From CAYOSU01 sp964406735 (GTDB lineage Bacteria; Bacillota; Clostridia; Christensenellales; CAMQZB01): a stretch of 64,000 nt of DNA. The notes under the pieces were generated by a model. That model ran no database searches. It worked only from the letters and a program-made list of their open reading frames with translations, and had not been told where the DNA came from. The translations under genes and the position numbers were made by a program. The number at the start of each line of letters is the position of its first letter. The stretch's first letter is position 1. The stretch is from positions 62,001-126,000 of the forward strand of contig CAYOSU010000002.1 of assembly GCA_964406735.1 (NCBI GenBank), given 5' to 3'. This document shows, in pieces, positions 34,301-42,283 of the stretch.

Positions 34301-34736
34301 CCGAAAGCGCCGTTTCGTCGCCTTTTTTCAAGGTAAAAGCACGCTTTTTGTATACGGAAACATCGGGGAAAAGCCCCATCAGGCTTTCTACCGTCGCAAC
34401 GATGACATCGGGACAGTCGAACGCTATTTTTTTGAGAGCAAAGAAGCGTTCAAACAATACGTCTGATGAAAATGCCGACGCAAACACTAAATTATCGGGT
34501 TTGGCAGGCAGGTAGACGACCTTTGAAAAATAAGCGAAAAGTCCTATTATTGCGGCGTCTGCCTCTACCTTATTCGGCGTTACGTAAAGTATCGGAGCAC
34601 GCAAAAAGCCCGTTAAAGAATACTTTACGGGGGTGGGCAGGTTGTAACAGGATACCCTCTGTCCGCCGTTTGCGGCAATATTGAATTTTTGGTAGTTAGC
34701 ACCGAGTATGTTCGGCGCAAGGGTGTTTTTTAGCAT
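31326..34736 (-). CDS. mfd: Transcription-repair coupling factor
   Basis: An 1136-residue DNA translocase that removes RNA polymerase stalled at lesions and recruits UvrA. It has an N-terminal UvrB-like module (YSLTGFLRAPILYVTP, LRLDFFGDELESVRRLD), the RNA polymerase-binding domain (IGDYVVHELHGIGKL), the helicase motifs GDVGFGKTEVAFRAAF (Walker A), LDEEQRFGV, SATPIPRTL and the translocation motif VGRSDKLAYVYF, and the C-terminal TRCF domain. Length is normal. It lies 23 bp downstream of pth. Confidence 0.98.
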   Translation of the reverse strand: MLKNTLAPNILGANYQKFNIAANGGQRVSCYNLPTPVKYSLTGFLRAPILYVTPNKVEADAAIIGLFAYFSKVVYLPAKPDNLVFASAFSSDVLFERFFALKKIAFDCPDVIVATVESLMGLFPDVSVYKKRAFTLKKGDETALSELSNKLVLCGYERKDVLSGKGTFSIKGDIVDIYLPSDEAYRLDFFGDELESVRRLDTETLRSGDSVESLLIYPCKDSLYELSEEEIIKKISQNKPKVKERDYAERLDRITEELELSVGKGISPRSEILPLVPNSTVFDYLAPDTAIIFDEFNRCYDVASSVITEHISRFNALSERGEVLTSQRAQVIDLEEVVRRTENFRSASLNQLLTTDKGFKPQAILSFKAMPTSTYSGNSEDGLARDIKNWLKSGYKIVIAGKDEETAQRLSYELSKTVLACYLEDSDRAFDGCVVCPIFIDRGFILHEAKTVVIGTHDLIKKAQSVVKKRKNKKDAFMPVEIGDYVVHELHGIGKLKSVSTVRTGNVVKDYAVIEYYGGDILYLPCEQMESLVRFSGTEKTPKLSKIGGKDFGKIKEKVKASVREMAINLKELYAEREEKKGFVFEPDSPLQQEFEDAFPYTDTPDQRTATAEIKADMTSGKIMDRLLVGDVGFGKTEVAFRAAFKAIENGKQAVLLAPTTILCYQHYKTAIERFKGFGVRIDYLNRFKTESQINDTLARLRDGKIDFLISTHRVLSKDVEFYDLALLILDEEQRFGVEDKEKIKTLKKDVDVLSMSATPIPRTLHMSLSGIRDISTIETPPMKRIPPEVIVCEQTDGIIYDACIKELSRGGQVFILYNRVNDIYSFASKVQNIVDGARIVVAHGQMPSGTIEQNIEKFVLGEYDILIATTIIENGIDIPRANTMIVIDSDKFGLSTAYQLKGRVGRSDKLAYVYFTFRENKVLSENAYKRLEAIREYTEFGSGFKIAMRDLEIRGSGNILGKEQHGHMEKVGYDMYCKLLSEARDELEGKQKVLFDSELDVQVSAYIPEEYVQTASARLEAYKNISSCDNVSDMEEIKASLTDVYGAIPEEVDNLCKIALLKHVLSRLLIEKFVFVGGKAECTMSIAAMSDGKFLDKIEKNRALCRLEFKDKITLRFSVPTTNDGFNKIYDFFLN

Positions 34737-34759
34737 CTATTTACGCTTTCCTAAGGCTT

Positions 34760-35356
34760 TTATTCGTTGCTTTCCGTCTTTGCCTTAAGCTTTTTTTGGT
34801 TGTACTTTCCCATGACTATATCGATAGTTTCGCCGTATAGTAGCTCCGTTATTCCGTCTACGGTCTTTTTGAACGCTTCGTCAAGCTCCTCTATCTCTTT
34901 TTTTGAAAAACGGGAAAGAACGTAGTCCTTTAAGTCCATATCGGGGTTCTGCTTTGCGCCGACACCTATACGGAATCTAACGAAATCCTTTGAGGACAAC
35001 TCGGATATTATGTTTTTAAGTCCGTTATGAGTGCCTGCAGAGCCTGATTTTCTTATACGCAAAAAGCCTAAGTCCAAATCTATATCGTCGGAGATGACGA
35101 CTATCTCGCTCGGAGAAAAGCCGTATCTTGCGGCAAGCGCATTCACCGCAAGACCCGAAAGGTTCATATAGGTCTGAGGCTTAGCAAGAACTACCCTCTT
35201 GCCGCCGATATAAGTCTTTCCGACCAAGGACTTGCATTCCTTGTCGCAAATTTTTATACCGAGCTTTTCAGAGAGCACGTCTATCGCCATAAATCCTACG
35301 TTATGACGGGTGTTTTCGTATTCTTTTCCGTAATTTCCGAGTCCTACTATCAACAT
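34760..35356 (-). CDS. pth: Peptidyl-tRNA hydrolase
   Basis: A 198-residue enzyme that releases peptides from prematurely dropped peptidyl-tRNA. It begins MLIVGLGNYGKEYENTRHNVGF, containing the catalytic His and the Asn of the active site, followed by KPQTYMNLSG and DDIDLDLG. Start ATG at 35356 gives the canonical N-terminus. There is no Shine-Dalgarno sequence, and a TATAAT lies 9 nt upstream, so the mRNA leader would be extremely short. Confidence 0.97.
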   Translation of the reverse strand: MLIVGLGNYGKEYENTRHNVGFMAIDVLSEKLGIKICDKECKSLVGKTYIGGKRVVLAKPQTYMNLSGLAVNALAARYGFSPSEIVVISDDIDLDLGFLRIRKSGSAGTHNGLKNIISELSSKDFVRFRIGVGAKQNPDMDLKDYVLSRFSKKEIEELDEAFKKTVDGITELLYGETIDIVMGKYNQKKLKAKTESNE

Positions 35357-35365
35357 AATGAAGTC

Positions 35366-35394
35366 ATTATACAACAAAACCGCCCGATTTGCAA
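35366..35394 (-). promoter_or_regulatory. Promoter of pth, overlapping the prs terminator
   Basis: Minus strand: TTGCAA (35389-35394), 17-bp spacer, TATAAT (35366-35371). The -35 spans the loop and inner stem of the terminator hairpin of the preceding gene. Confidence 0.65.
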
Positions 35395-35402
35395 TCGGGC
35401 GG
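35380..35402 (-). terminator. Terminator of prs
   Basis: CCGCCCGATT / AATCGGGCGG hairpin with a 3-nt loop and a TTTTGTTGT tail on the minus strand, 8 bp past the prs stop. Confidence 0.8.
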
Positions 35403-35410
35403 AAGCACTT

Positions 35411-36379
35411 TTATTCGTAAAGTTTTGAAATCGGCTTGTCTTCGTAAATTCTTCTGATCGCTTCTGCAAAAATAGGAGCAACGGAGAGCTTTACGAACTT
35501 GTCGAGCATCTTCTCCTCGGGTACAGCGTAGGTATCAAGGAATACGAGCTCTTTTATCGGGGACTCTTTGAGTCTGTCGATAGCAGGACCGGACATTACC
35601 GCATGAGTGCAGCAAGCGTAAACTTCCTTTGCACCGTTGTCGATAAGTGCCTGTGCACCCTGACAGATCGTTCCTGCGGTGTCGATCATATCGTCCACCA
35701 TGATGCAGGTCTTGCCCTTGATGTCGCCGATGATGTTCATGACTTCCATTACGTTGGGCTTAGGACGACGCTTATCTACTATAGCAAGCGAAGCTCCCAT
35801 CTTGGTAGCCATCTGTCTTGCACGCTTTACAGAGCCTACGTCGGGGGAAACGATGACTAAGTCCTCGGGATGCTCTTTGATTATCGGAGCAAATTTTTTC
35901 TTGTAGTACTTCGCAAGTACGGGGTTTCCGAAAAGGTGATCGACAGGAATGTCGAAGAAGCCCTGTATCTGTGCGGCGTGAAGATCCATCGTCAACACTC
36001 TGTCTGCGCCTGCGCTCGTGATAAGGTCTGCTACGAGCTTTGCCGTAATGGGATCACGAGGACGAGCCTTTCTATCCTGACGAGCATATCCGAAATACGG
36101 AATAACAGCCGTAATTCTGCCTGCCGAAGCGCGTTTTGCCGCATCGATGATGATGAGAAGCTCCATGAGACTGTCGTTTACGGGATAACTCGTAGACTGA
36201 ATAATGAAGAGGTCTCTTCCTCTTACGGTCTCTTTGAGAGAGACTGCGATCTCGCCGTCAGAAAACTTTGCCGTTTCAAGCGAACCTAAGTCCATGAAAA
36301 GCTCTTTGCTGATATCGTTCGCGAGATCCTTGCTTGCGTTTCCGGCAAAAATCTTGATACTGCTACCGTGTACGTTCAT
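35411..36379 (-). CDS. prs: Ribose-phosphate pyrophosphokinase
   Basis: A 322-residue enzyme making PRPP from ribose-5-phosphate and ATP. Motifs are the FSDGEIAVSLKETVRGRDLFIIQS nucleotide region, YFGYARQDRKARPRDPI, the metal-binding DLHAAQIQGFFDIPVDHL, and the PRPP loop CIMVDDMIDTAGT. Start ATG with AGGAGG. It supplies purine, pyrimidine, NAD and histidine synthesis. It has its own promoter with a leader of about 90 nt, and its own terminator. Confidence 0.98.
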   Translation of the reverse strand: MNVHGSSIKIFAGNASKDLANDISKELFMDLGSLETAKFSDGEIAVSLKETVRGRDLFIIQSTSYPVNDSLMELLIIIDAAKRASAGRITAVIPYFGYARQDRKARPRDPITAKLVADLITSAGADRVLTMDLHAAQIQGFFDIPVDHLFGNPVLAKYYKKKFAPIIKEHPEDLVIVSPDVGSVKRARQMATKMGASLAIVDKRRPKPNVMEVMNIIGDIKGKTCIMVDDMIDTAGTICQGAQALIDNGAKEVYACCTHAVMSGPAIDRLKESPIKELVFLDTYAVPEEKMLDKFVKLSVAPIFAEAIRRIYEDKPISKLYE

Positions 36380-36470
36380 TATATTCCTCCGCCGTAAATT
36401 ATTTATAATTTAAGGTCATATAAGAAACTATACGACCAAATAATCACTTCTTGATATTTCCCCCAACTAA

Positions 36471-36499
36471 ACTATATAGGCTTAAAACTTTTTTGTCAA
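36471..36499 (-). promoter_or_regulatory. Promoter of prs
   Basis: Minus strand: TTGACA (36494-36499), 17-bp spacer, TATAGT (36471-36476). Confidence 0.8.
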
Positions 36500-36511
36500 A
36501 TCAAAACGCCC

Positions 36512-36973
36512 CTAATTGCGATTTCTTTTTGATTTAAAAAAATCTTTTAGCATTCCGACGCACTCTTCTTCGAGTATTCCGCCCGTATGCTCGCTCCTCC
36601 AATACGCACTTTCGGTATCGAGAATTTGCGCCGTGCTCTCTACTCCGCCGAATACTTTATCCTTGCCGCCGTAGACTACTCTTTTTATGCGGGAATTTAT
36701 TATTGCACCCGCACATTGACAGCACGGCTCTATGGTTACGTACAGCTCGCAGTCGCTAAGCCTCCAATCGCCGAGCTTTTTCTGTGCTTTTTTTATTGCT
36801 ATAATTTCTGCATGACACAGCGAGGACTTTTTCTCCTCGACCATATTCCTGCCTTTGCTATATACCTTGCCGTCCTTGACTATTACGCAACCGATGGGGA
36901 CTTCGTCCCGTTCCGCCGCCTTTTTTGCCTCTTTTAAGGCAAGTTTCATAAATTTTTCGTCAACGTTTCTCAT
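36512..36973 (-). CDS. tadA: tRNA-specific adenosine deaminase
   Basis: A 153-residue zinc deaminase converting A34 of tRNA-Arg(ACG) to inosine. The zinc and proton-shuttle motif is CHAEIIAIKKA and the Cys pair is EPCCQCAGAIINSRI. The family N-terminal segment DEKFMKLALKEAKKAAERDEVPIG is intact. The ATG overlaps the rlmH stop by 4 bp. Confidence 0.96.
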   Translation of the reverse strand: MRNVDEKFMKLALKEAKKAAERDEVPIGCVIVKDGKVYSKGRNMVEEKKSSLCHAEIIAIKKAQKKLGDWRLSDCELYVTIEPCCQCAGAIINSRIKRVVYGGKDKVFGGVESTAQILDTESAYWRSEHTGGILEEECVGMLKDFFKSKRNRN

Positions 36974-37440
36974 TTGTGGTATGGCATCTTCTCTTTTATC
37001 GTGAAAGCACGGTATATCTGCTCTACGAGCATCGTTCTGAAAAGTCCGTGCGGAAAGGTCATCCTTGAAAAGGAAAGCCTTAAATCGGCACGCTTTTTTA
37101 TCTTATCCGAAAGCCCGTACGAGCCGCCGATTACGAACGATATTGCGCTGTTTTCAAGATAAAACGCCTCTATCTTCGCCGAAAGCTCCTCGCTTGACAG
37201 CTGCTTTCCCTCTATGTCGAGCGCAACCACCTTGCCGACGAGCTCTTTTTCTATCCTCTCGCCCTCTTTTTCTTTGATTATCTCGATCTCTTTCGGGTTG
37301 GGAGTCCTGACGAAGTTTTCTTCCGCAACTTCCTTTATCTCGACCTCGGCAAATCTTGTTAAACGCTTTGAGTATTCCTTTACGCCGAGGGTATTGAAGT
37401 CGTCCTTTAATTTCCCGACCGCTATTATCTTTATCTTCAT
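36970..37440 (-). CDS. rlmH: 23S rRNA (pseudouridine1915-N3)-methyltransferase
   Basis: A 156-residue SPOUT methyltransferase acting on 23S rRNA helix 69. It begins MKIKIIAVGKLKDDF and contains VALDIEGKQLSSEELSAKIE, FVIGGSYGLSD and the terminal MLVEQIYRAFTIKEKMPYHK, all diagnostic. The ATG at 37440 (AAGGA upstream) restores the canonical start. Coupled to tadA. Confidence 0.97.
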   Translation of the reverse strand: MKIKIIAVGKLKDDFNTLGVKEYSKRLTRFAEVEIKEVAEENFVRTPNPKEIEIIKEKEGERIEKELVGKVVALDIEGKQLSSEELSAKIEAFYLENSAISFVIGGSYGLSDKIKKRADLRLSFSRMTFPHGLFRTMLVEQIYRAFTIKEKMPYHK

Positions 37441-37442
37441 TC

Positions 37443-38420
37443 TTATAGTCCTTGTATGAACTGCGTTATCCAGACCGAAACGCACGCTACCGTCGCTAAG
37501 CCGTAGAATATTATCGCTAATATAGCGTTTATACGCTCGGTACGCTTCTTTTCTTCAAGTAGCAGTCCGTTGGATCTATCGTCCTCAGACAGTCTTTCTA
37601 TTGAAATTTCGGCGTTTTTAAGTTCCTCGTCAGGCTTTTTGAGGAAGTAATATAAGCCGACCGCCACAAAAAGCAAGCCTATTACCGTCAGATACCAAGG
37701 TATCTCGAACGAGCCAAGTCCTATGAACTCCATGAATATCGCCAAGAAATTATTCAAAAAGTGTATCAGCATCGTCGTTACGACGGAGCGTGATTTGAAC
37801 GCTACTATCGCCATTATTACGCCGAGGGCAAATTGATATACCGTCTGCAAGGGAGAAGCGTGCATCAGCGTGAAAAAGAGCGCCGAAAGGAGTATCGCCG
37901 TCCACTTGCCTTTATTGAGAAGGGAATTCATTATTACGCCCCTGAACAACATCTCCTCGCAAAAAGCGGGCAGTAGCGCAATTATCACGATGCCAAGGAG
38001 AAAGTTCGACGTTATCGTCATATCTGGGAAAGGGCTTTCCGTCGGCGTATAGCCGAAAAGTCCTAAAAATTCAAAGAATATCTCCGCCAAGAAGTTGAGT
38101 CCGAATATGACTCCGACTGCAATGATCGCACCGAAGACTAAGTCGAGCTTATTTTCAGGCATTTTCAGGTTGCAGCCCTCCTTGAAGTCTTTTCCGAAGC
38201 TCGTCGTCAAAAGCACGGCAAGCAGCATGAAGGCTTGCGTTACTACAAGCCCTACGAACGTTACGGGGTCTGACGCTAAAGCGTCCTGAATGTCCATTCC
38301 GCTCGATGCGGAAACAACAGCCGCAACGACCGCAAGTATTATCGCTCCTATTACGTTGGGAAGAAGCATTCCGAGCAGGAACGCCGCTCCGCCTTTGTGA
38401 GGTTCAATTTTTTTTCTCAT
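37443..38420 (-). CDS. CPBP family intramembrane metalloprotease
   Basis: A 325-residue polytopic membrane protein (about eight helices). Catalytic motifs of the CAAX protease/bacteriocin-processing family are EEMLFRGVI (motif 1, EExxxR), FTLMHASPLQ (motif 2 His) and MLIHFLNNFLAI (motif 3 HxxxN). Substrate unknown. The C-terminal 60 residues form a charged cytoplasmic tail between the last two helices. Good GGAGG site. It sits directly upstream of rlmH. Confidence 0.92.
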   Translation of the reverse strand: MRKKIEPHKGGAAFLLGMLLPNVIGAIILAVVAAVVSASSGMDIQDALASDPVTFVGLVVTQAFMLLAVLLTTSFGKDFKEGCNLKMPENKLDLVFGAIIAVGVIFGLNFLAEIFFEFLGLFGYTPTESPFPDMTITSNFLLGIVIIALLPAFCEEMLFRGVIMNSLLNKGKWTAILLSALFFTLMHASPLQTVYQFALGVIMAIVAFKSRSVVTTMLIHFLNNFLAIFMEFIGLGSFEIPWYLTVIGLLFVAVGLYYFLKKPDEELKNAEISIERLSEDDRSNGLLLEEKKRTERINAILAIIFYGLATVACVSVWITQFIQGL

Positions 38421-38530
38421 AAAACGCCTCCGTTTTTCGTCTGCATTTTCCTATTCATATCGCCCTTTCTGCGTCTTTTTGCCTATTATTTTGGGATCTT
38501 TCAGTCTATTCGACTCTTTTTAAGCTTTGA

Positions 38531-39298
38531 CTATATCGGCTTTTCAAGCCCGTTTCTCGTCGTTACGTATATTGCGTAGTCGTCGCCCAAAGCCGAAAGC
38601 TCGTTGTTTACCGCTTCGAACGCAAGCTCGGGGCAGTTGTTCTCCTCGGAAAGATGACCTAAGATAAACTCCCTTGCGCCGCCTTTATACAGCGTTGCGC
38701 ACACCTTTGCGCAGGTTTTATTCGACAAATGCCCGTTCTCGGACAAAATACGCTTTTTTAAGAGGTACGGGTAGCTCCCCTTTTTCAACATATTCTCGTC
38801 GTGGTTTGCCTCTATCAGCACCTTTTTTGCGCCCGTAACAAGGGGATAATACTCGTCGCTGAAATAGCCAAGGTCTGTCATATATACGAAGGTCTCACCC
38901 GCAATTTCAAACTTATAGCCGAGGCACTCCTCGTCGTGCGGAAGGCTAAAGGGCGTTATCGCCATATCGCCTATTGAAAAATTGCCGCTAACAGGTCTTA
39001 CTTCGCATTTTTCGTTGTTGACCGCCGCCTTTATCTTTAGCTCAATTCCCTCTTTGCAATATATCGGGCAATCGGAAAAGGGCTCTACGTCGGCAAGGTA
39101 TTTTATGTGGTCGCTATGGCAGTGGGTTATCAAAATTGCGTCTATATCTGAAAGCGTCAGCCCCAAAAGTCCGAGCTTTTTGCCCGTTTTGAGCTTTCCC
39201 GTGCCTGCGTCTATCAGGATATTTTTGCCGCCGCCGCAAACGAGAGTACAGTTGCCCTTACTGCCCGAGAAAAGCGGAAATACCGTTATTTCACTCAT
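38531..39298 (-). CDS. MBL-fold metallohydrolase (YycJ/WalJ-like)
   Basis: A 255-residue metallo-beta-lactamase-fold phosphodiesterase. The metal motif is THCHSDHIKYL (HxHxDH, about residues 57-62), followed by the DLGYF and FILGHLSEENN segments found in YycJ relatives, which are thought to act on DNA. Last gene of the patatin-aroQ-aroK-dtd cluster; its ATG overlaps the dtd stop by 4 bp. Confidence 0.88.
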   Translation of the reverse strand: MSEITVFPLFSGSKGNCTLVCGGGKNILIDAGTGKLKTGKKLGLLGLTLSDIDAILITHCHSDHIKYLADVEPFSDCPIYCKEGIELKIKAAVNNEKCEVRPVSGNFSIGDMAITPFSLPHDEECLGYKFEIAGETFVYMTDLGYFSDEYYPLVTGAKKVLIEANHDENMLKKGSYPYLLKKRILSENGHLSNKTCAKVCATLYKGGAREFILGHLSEENNCPELAFEAVNNELSALGDDYAIYVTTRNGLEKPI

Positions 39299-39741
39299 AT
39301 AGCTTCCTTTTCGACGTAAATGGTTACAGGTCCGTCGTTGACGTATTCTATCTGCATATCTGCCCCGAAAACACCTCTTGCAACACGTATTCCCTCTTTT
39401 TCAAGGCGTACGCAAAAGTCGTCGTATATATTGCTTGCTCTCGTAGGCTCTTCAGCCTCTGTGAAGGACGGGCGGAAGCCTTTTTTCGTCTCGCCGTATA
39501 AGGTGAACTGCGAAACGCACATTATCTCGCCGCCGATATCCTTGACGGACAAGTTCATTTTGCCGTTTTCGTCCTCGAAAATGCGAAGGTTCGCTACCTT
39601 ATTCGCTACGAATTCAAGCTCCTTTTCGGTGTCGCCTTTTCTGACTCCGAAATATACTATAAGTCCCTTGCCGCAGGAGGATATCTCTTTTCCCTCAACA
39701 GTAAGTCTTGCTCTCGTTATTCTTTGTACCAGCGCTCTCAT
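39295..39741 (-). CDS. dtd: D-aminoacyl-tRNA deacylase
   Basis: A 148-residue editing enzyme that frees D-amino acids from tRNA. Diagnostic motifs are MRALVQRITRARLTVEG, the SQFTLYG loop (catalytic Ser/Thr region) and the C-terminal NDGPVT. Overlaps aroK by 4 bp. Confidence 0.97.
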   Translation of the reverse strand: MRALVQRITRARLTVEGKEISSCGKGLIVYFGVRKGDTEKELEFVANKVANLRIFEDENGKMNLSVKDIGGEIMCVSQFTLYGETKKGFRPSFTEAEEPTRASNIYDDFCVRLEKEGIRVARGVFGADMQIEYVNDGPVTIYVEKEAI

Positions 39742-40250
39742 TCGTACAGCTCCGTCAGTTTTTTTATTATCTCGTCGCAGATCTTGTCTACAGTCTTCCT
39801 ATCGGTCGACACCGTTATATCGGCGTAGCGTGAATAAATATCCTTGCGCTCCGTCATAAGCCTTTTCACCTCGTTGCCCGTGTCGTTCCCGGCAAGCAAC
39901 GGTCTGTCGCTTTCGGAGACCCTCGATATTATCGTGGGCGCAGTCGCTTTGAGGTAGACTATATTGTAATTTCTTACGAGCATCTCCATGTTGCGCTCCG
40001 AAAGGGGCACGCCGCCGCCCGTCGCTAAAACGGTGTCGGAATAGCCGCTTACCTGCTTTATTGCCCTCGTTTCGTACTTTCTGAAGCCCTCTTCGCCGAA
40101 AAGCTCGAAAAGCTTGCTTACGGGGGCGTATTCGTACGCTATGAGCTCGTCGCTGTCAACAAAGCGCATATTGAGCTTATCGGCAAGCTTTGCGCCTACC
40201 GTGGACTTGCCAACGCCCATCATTCCTATCAACGCAATATTTTCTTTCAT
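39738..40250 (-). CDS. aroK: Shikimate kinase
   Basis: A 170-residue kinase phosphorylating shikimate in the aromatic amino-acid pathway. P-loop GMMGVGKSTVG (9-19), shikimate-binding DSDELI, ATGGGVP and the lid Arg in SDRPLLAG. Overlaps aroQ by 4 bp, so the two chorismate-pathway genes are coupled. Confidence 0.96.
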   Translation of the reverse strand: MKENIALIGMMGVGKSTVGAKLADKLNMRFVDSDELIAYEYAPVSKLFELFGEEGFRKYETRAIKQVSGYSDTVLATGGGVPLSERNMEMLVRNYNIVYLKATAPTIISRVSESDRPLLAGNDTGNEVKRLMTERKDIYSRYADITVSTDRKTVDKICDEIIKKLTELYE

Positions 40251-40675
40251 AACATCCTCTTAAGCTCGTCGATGGCTTCTATATAGCCCTGAACGCCCTG
40301 TCCTTTTATATAGACGTCGGCAACGTCTTTCAGCATATCAAAGCGCCTGAACTCCTCTCTTTTTTCTATATCGGAAATATGTACAACGGCTGTCTTTAAG
40401 CCCGTGTTCAGCTCTATTGCGTCCCTTATTGCGATAGAATAGTGAGAATAGCCGCCTGCGTTTATCAAAAGAGCGTCGCTTCCCGAGTGGGCTATCTTTT
40501 TTGCTATCTCGCCCTCGATATAGGACTGAAATATCTCGACCTCAAAGCCTACTTCGTCGCACTTATTCTTTATCATCTCAACGAGCGTTGCGTAATCGGT
40601 ATCGCCGTAGATATTTTTATCGCGTTTCCCAAGCATATCAAGGTTAGGACCGTTTATTACTAAAAGCGTTTTCAT
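40247..40675 (-). CDS. aroQ: 3-dehydroquinate dehydratase, type II
   Basis: A 142-residue dodecameric dehydratase. It begins LLVINGPNLDMLGKRD (catalytic Arg/Tyr region with NIYG), followed by FQSYIEGEI, LLINAGGYSHYSIAIRDA and VVHISDIEKREEFRR with the catalytic His. Type II lacks the Schiff-base lysine of type I. Confidence 0.97.
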   Translation of the reverse strand: MKTLLVINGPNLDMLGKRDKNIYGDTDYATLVEMIKNKCDEVGFEVEIFQSYIEGEIAKKIAHSGSDALLINAGGYSHYSIAIRDAIELNTGLKTAVVHISDIEKREEFRRFDMLKDVADVYIKGQGVQGYIEAIDELKRML

Positions 40676-40681
40676 AATTCT

Positions 40682-41626
40682 TTATACCTTTATGTTCAAA
40701 AATTCTACAGTCGGTGCGCCCTTGGGAGATATACTATCGACGTCGTCGTAGCCTAAAAGGGTCTTTATCTCCCTCATGTGCTTGTAGGTCTCCTCGTAGC
40801 CTATCTCTATCATCCTGTTGACGCCTTTCAAGTCAAACGACCGATATTCTGAAAGAACGGGGCATATGAGAATGTCGGAGTTTGCGATGCCCTCGTCGGC
40901 AGTCGCTTTCATCGCTATTCTGTTGGCGGCGGTGTATACGTCCCACATCGCAAGCGAGCTTGTTCCGACTCCTCTTGTCGTGTTGACCTCTACCGATATT
41001 ACGACGTTAGCACCCATTTTGCGGACTAAGTCGGACGGTATGGGGTTTGCGTAAGCTCCGTCAATAATGTGCTTATCTCCGTACACTACGGGCTTGAAAA
41101 AGGGCGGTACGCAACAAGAAGCGGCTACCGCAAAGGGTACGTCGCCCTCGAAAAAATCTACTTCCGACGACGTTACGAGGTCTACCGCACAGCACGCAAA
41201 GGGCTTTTTGAGAGAGGAAAAATCCTCTTTTCCCTGCATGAACTGTCTGACTACGCCTTGAAGTGAGTCGGTGGTCGTCGGCATGAAGATGAACTTCGAG
41301 CCTTTTACGTCCTTAATCGAGATGTGCGCAACGCACTTTGCTATCTCGGATGAGTTGAGCCCTGCCGCATACAGCGCACCTGCGATACTGCCTGCACTCG
41401 TGCCTGCGACATATTCAAACTCGATTCCCTCGTCCTCGAAGGCTTTTATTACTCCTAAGTGGGCAAAGCCCCTCGTTCCGCCGCTGCCGAACACGATGCC
41501 GGGGTGTATTACGGGCTTTTCTTCCTTTACCTCTATCTCCTCGACTACCTCGGGAAGGGGCTCGGGCTTTTTCCTAAATTTCCCTAAAAAATCTTTGAAT
41601 ATATTAAACGTTGTTATCTTTATCAT
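40682..41626 (-). CDS. Patatin-like phospholipase family protein
   Basis: A 314-residue Ser-Asp dyad hydrolase. The oxyanion motif is GSGGTRGFAHLGV (about 47-59), the nucleophile elbow GTSAGS (about 79-84) and the catalytic Asp lies in DGAYANPIP. It has a short positively charged N-terminal extension and no signal peptide; the lipid substrate is unknown. First gene of its cluster, divergent from perR. No clear ribosome binding site is seen upstream of the ATG. Confidence 0.92.
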   Translation of the reverse strand: MIKITTFNIFKDFLGKFRKKPEPLPEVVEEIEVKEEKPVIHPGIVFGSGGTRGFAHLGVIKAFEDEGIEFEYVAGTSAGSIAGALYAAGLNSSEIAKCVAHISIKDVKGSKFIFMPTTTDSLQGVVRQFMQGKEDFSSLKKPFACCAVDLVTSSEVDFFEGDVPFAVAASCCVPPFFKPVVYGDKHIIDGAYANPIPSDLVRKMGANVVISVEVNTTRGVGTSSLAMWDVYTAANRIAMKATADEGIANSDILICPVLSEYRSFDLKGVNRMIEIGYEETYKHMREIKTLLGYDDVDSISPKGAPTVEFLNIKV

Positions 41627-41814
41627 TTTTATCTACACTTTGGTTAAAATACTTTTAGTTACGGCTTCCCGCGGAAAGTCGGTCTGGCTTTTTATAAAAG
41701 CTCTTTGAGCCTTATACCTACGGTATAATAATACAATATCGGGGCAAGATTTGCAAGAAAAATGCGTTCGGAAAAAATTTCTTCAAAAATTTTCAAAAAA
41801 ATCGCAAAAAAGTG

Positions 41815-41842
41815 TTGACAAACGGGAAAATATATGTATAAT
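41815..41842 (+). promoter_or_regulatory. Promoter of the perR operon
   Basis: TTGACA (41815-41820), 16-bp spacer, TATAAT (41837-41842), both perfect. Confidence 0.85.
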
Positions 41843-41844
41843 AA

Positions 41845-41865
41845 TAACAGTAATCATTACTATTA
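41845..41865 (+). promoter_or_regulatory. PerR/Fur box
   Basis: TAACAGTAATCATTACTATTA is a 10-1-10 palindrome with one mismatch, placed at the expected transcription start of the regulator gene. It implies autoregulation. Confidence 0.8.
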
Positions 41866-41872
41866 AGGATTT

Positions 41873-42256
41873 ATGGAAACGAAAGTAACGAGAAAAAGCA
41901 GGCAGAGAGATGCCGTTATAGAGTTTTTGAAGAGCACGACGACGCATCCGACGGCTTACGACGTTTATGAGAAGATCAGGGAAACATATCCCAACATCTC
42001 GCTCGGAACGGTCTATCGCAATCTTGCGCTTCTTGCAAGCGAGGGCGATATTTTAGAGCTATCGGGGGCTAACGGTCAGGCGCACTTCGACGGCAACGTT
42101 TCGCCGCACTCGCACTTCTTTTGCCAGAAATGCGGTAAAATTTACGACGTATTCGACGACGAATACCCCATTCCCCCTTCACTTGAAGGAAAAGACGTTA
42201 AAACCGTCTCGATAGCCTATTACGGCGTATGCGAGGCGTGCAAAAATAAAGAATAA
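41873..42256 (+). CDS. perR: Fur-family regulator, PerR type
   Basis: A 127-residue metalloregulator. It has the winged helix (ISLGTVYRNLALL recognition helix) and the regulatory metal site with His residues in HPTAYDVY and SPHSHFFC. The structural zinc site is CQKC...CEAC. The residue corresponding to Asp104 of Bacillus PerR is Asp in GKIYDV (Fur proteins have Glu there), which favours peroxide sensing by iron-catalysed His oxidation. Upstream are a consensus promoter and an autoregulatory box. The reverse rubrerythrin gene follows 27 bp later. Confidence 0.9.
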   Translation: METKVTRKSRQRDAVIEFLKSTTTHPTAYDVYEKIRETYPNISLGTVYRNLALLASEGDILELSGANGQAHFDGNVSPHSHFFCQKCGKIYDVFDDEYPIPPSLEGKDVKTVSIAYYGVCEACKNKE

Positions 42257-42283
42257 TTAAAATTTTAAGGAGTAAAAAAAATT

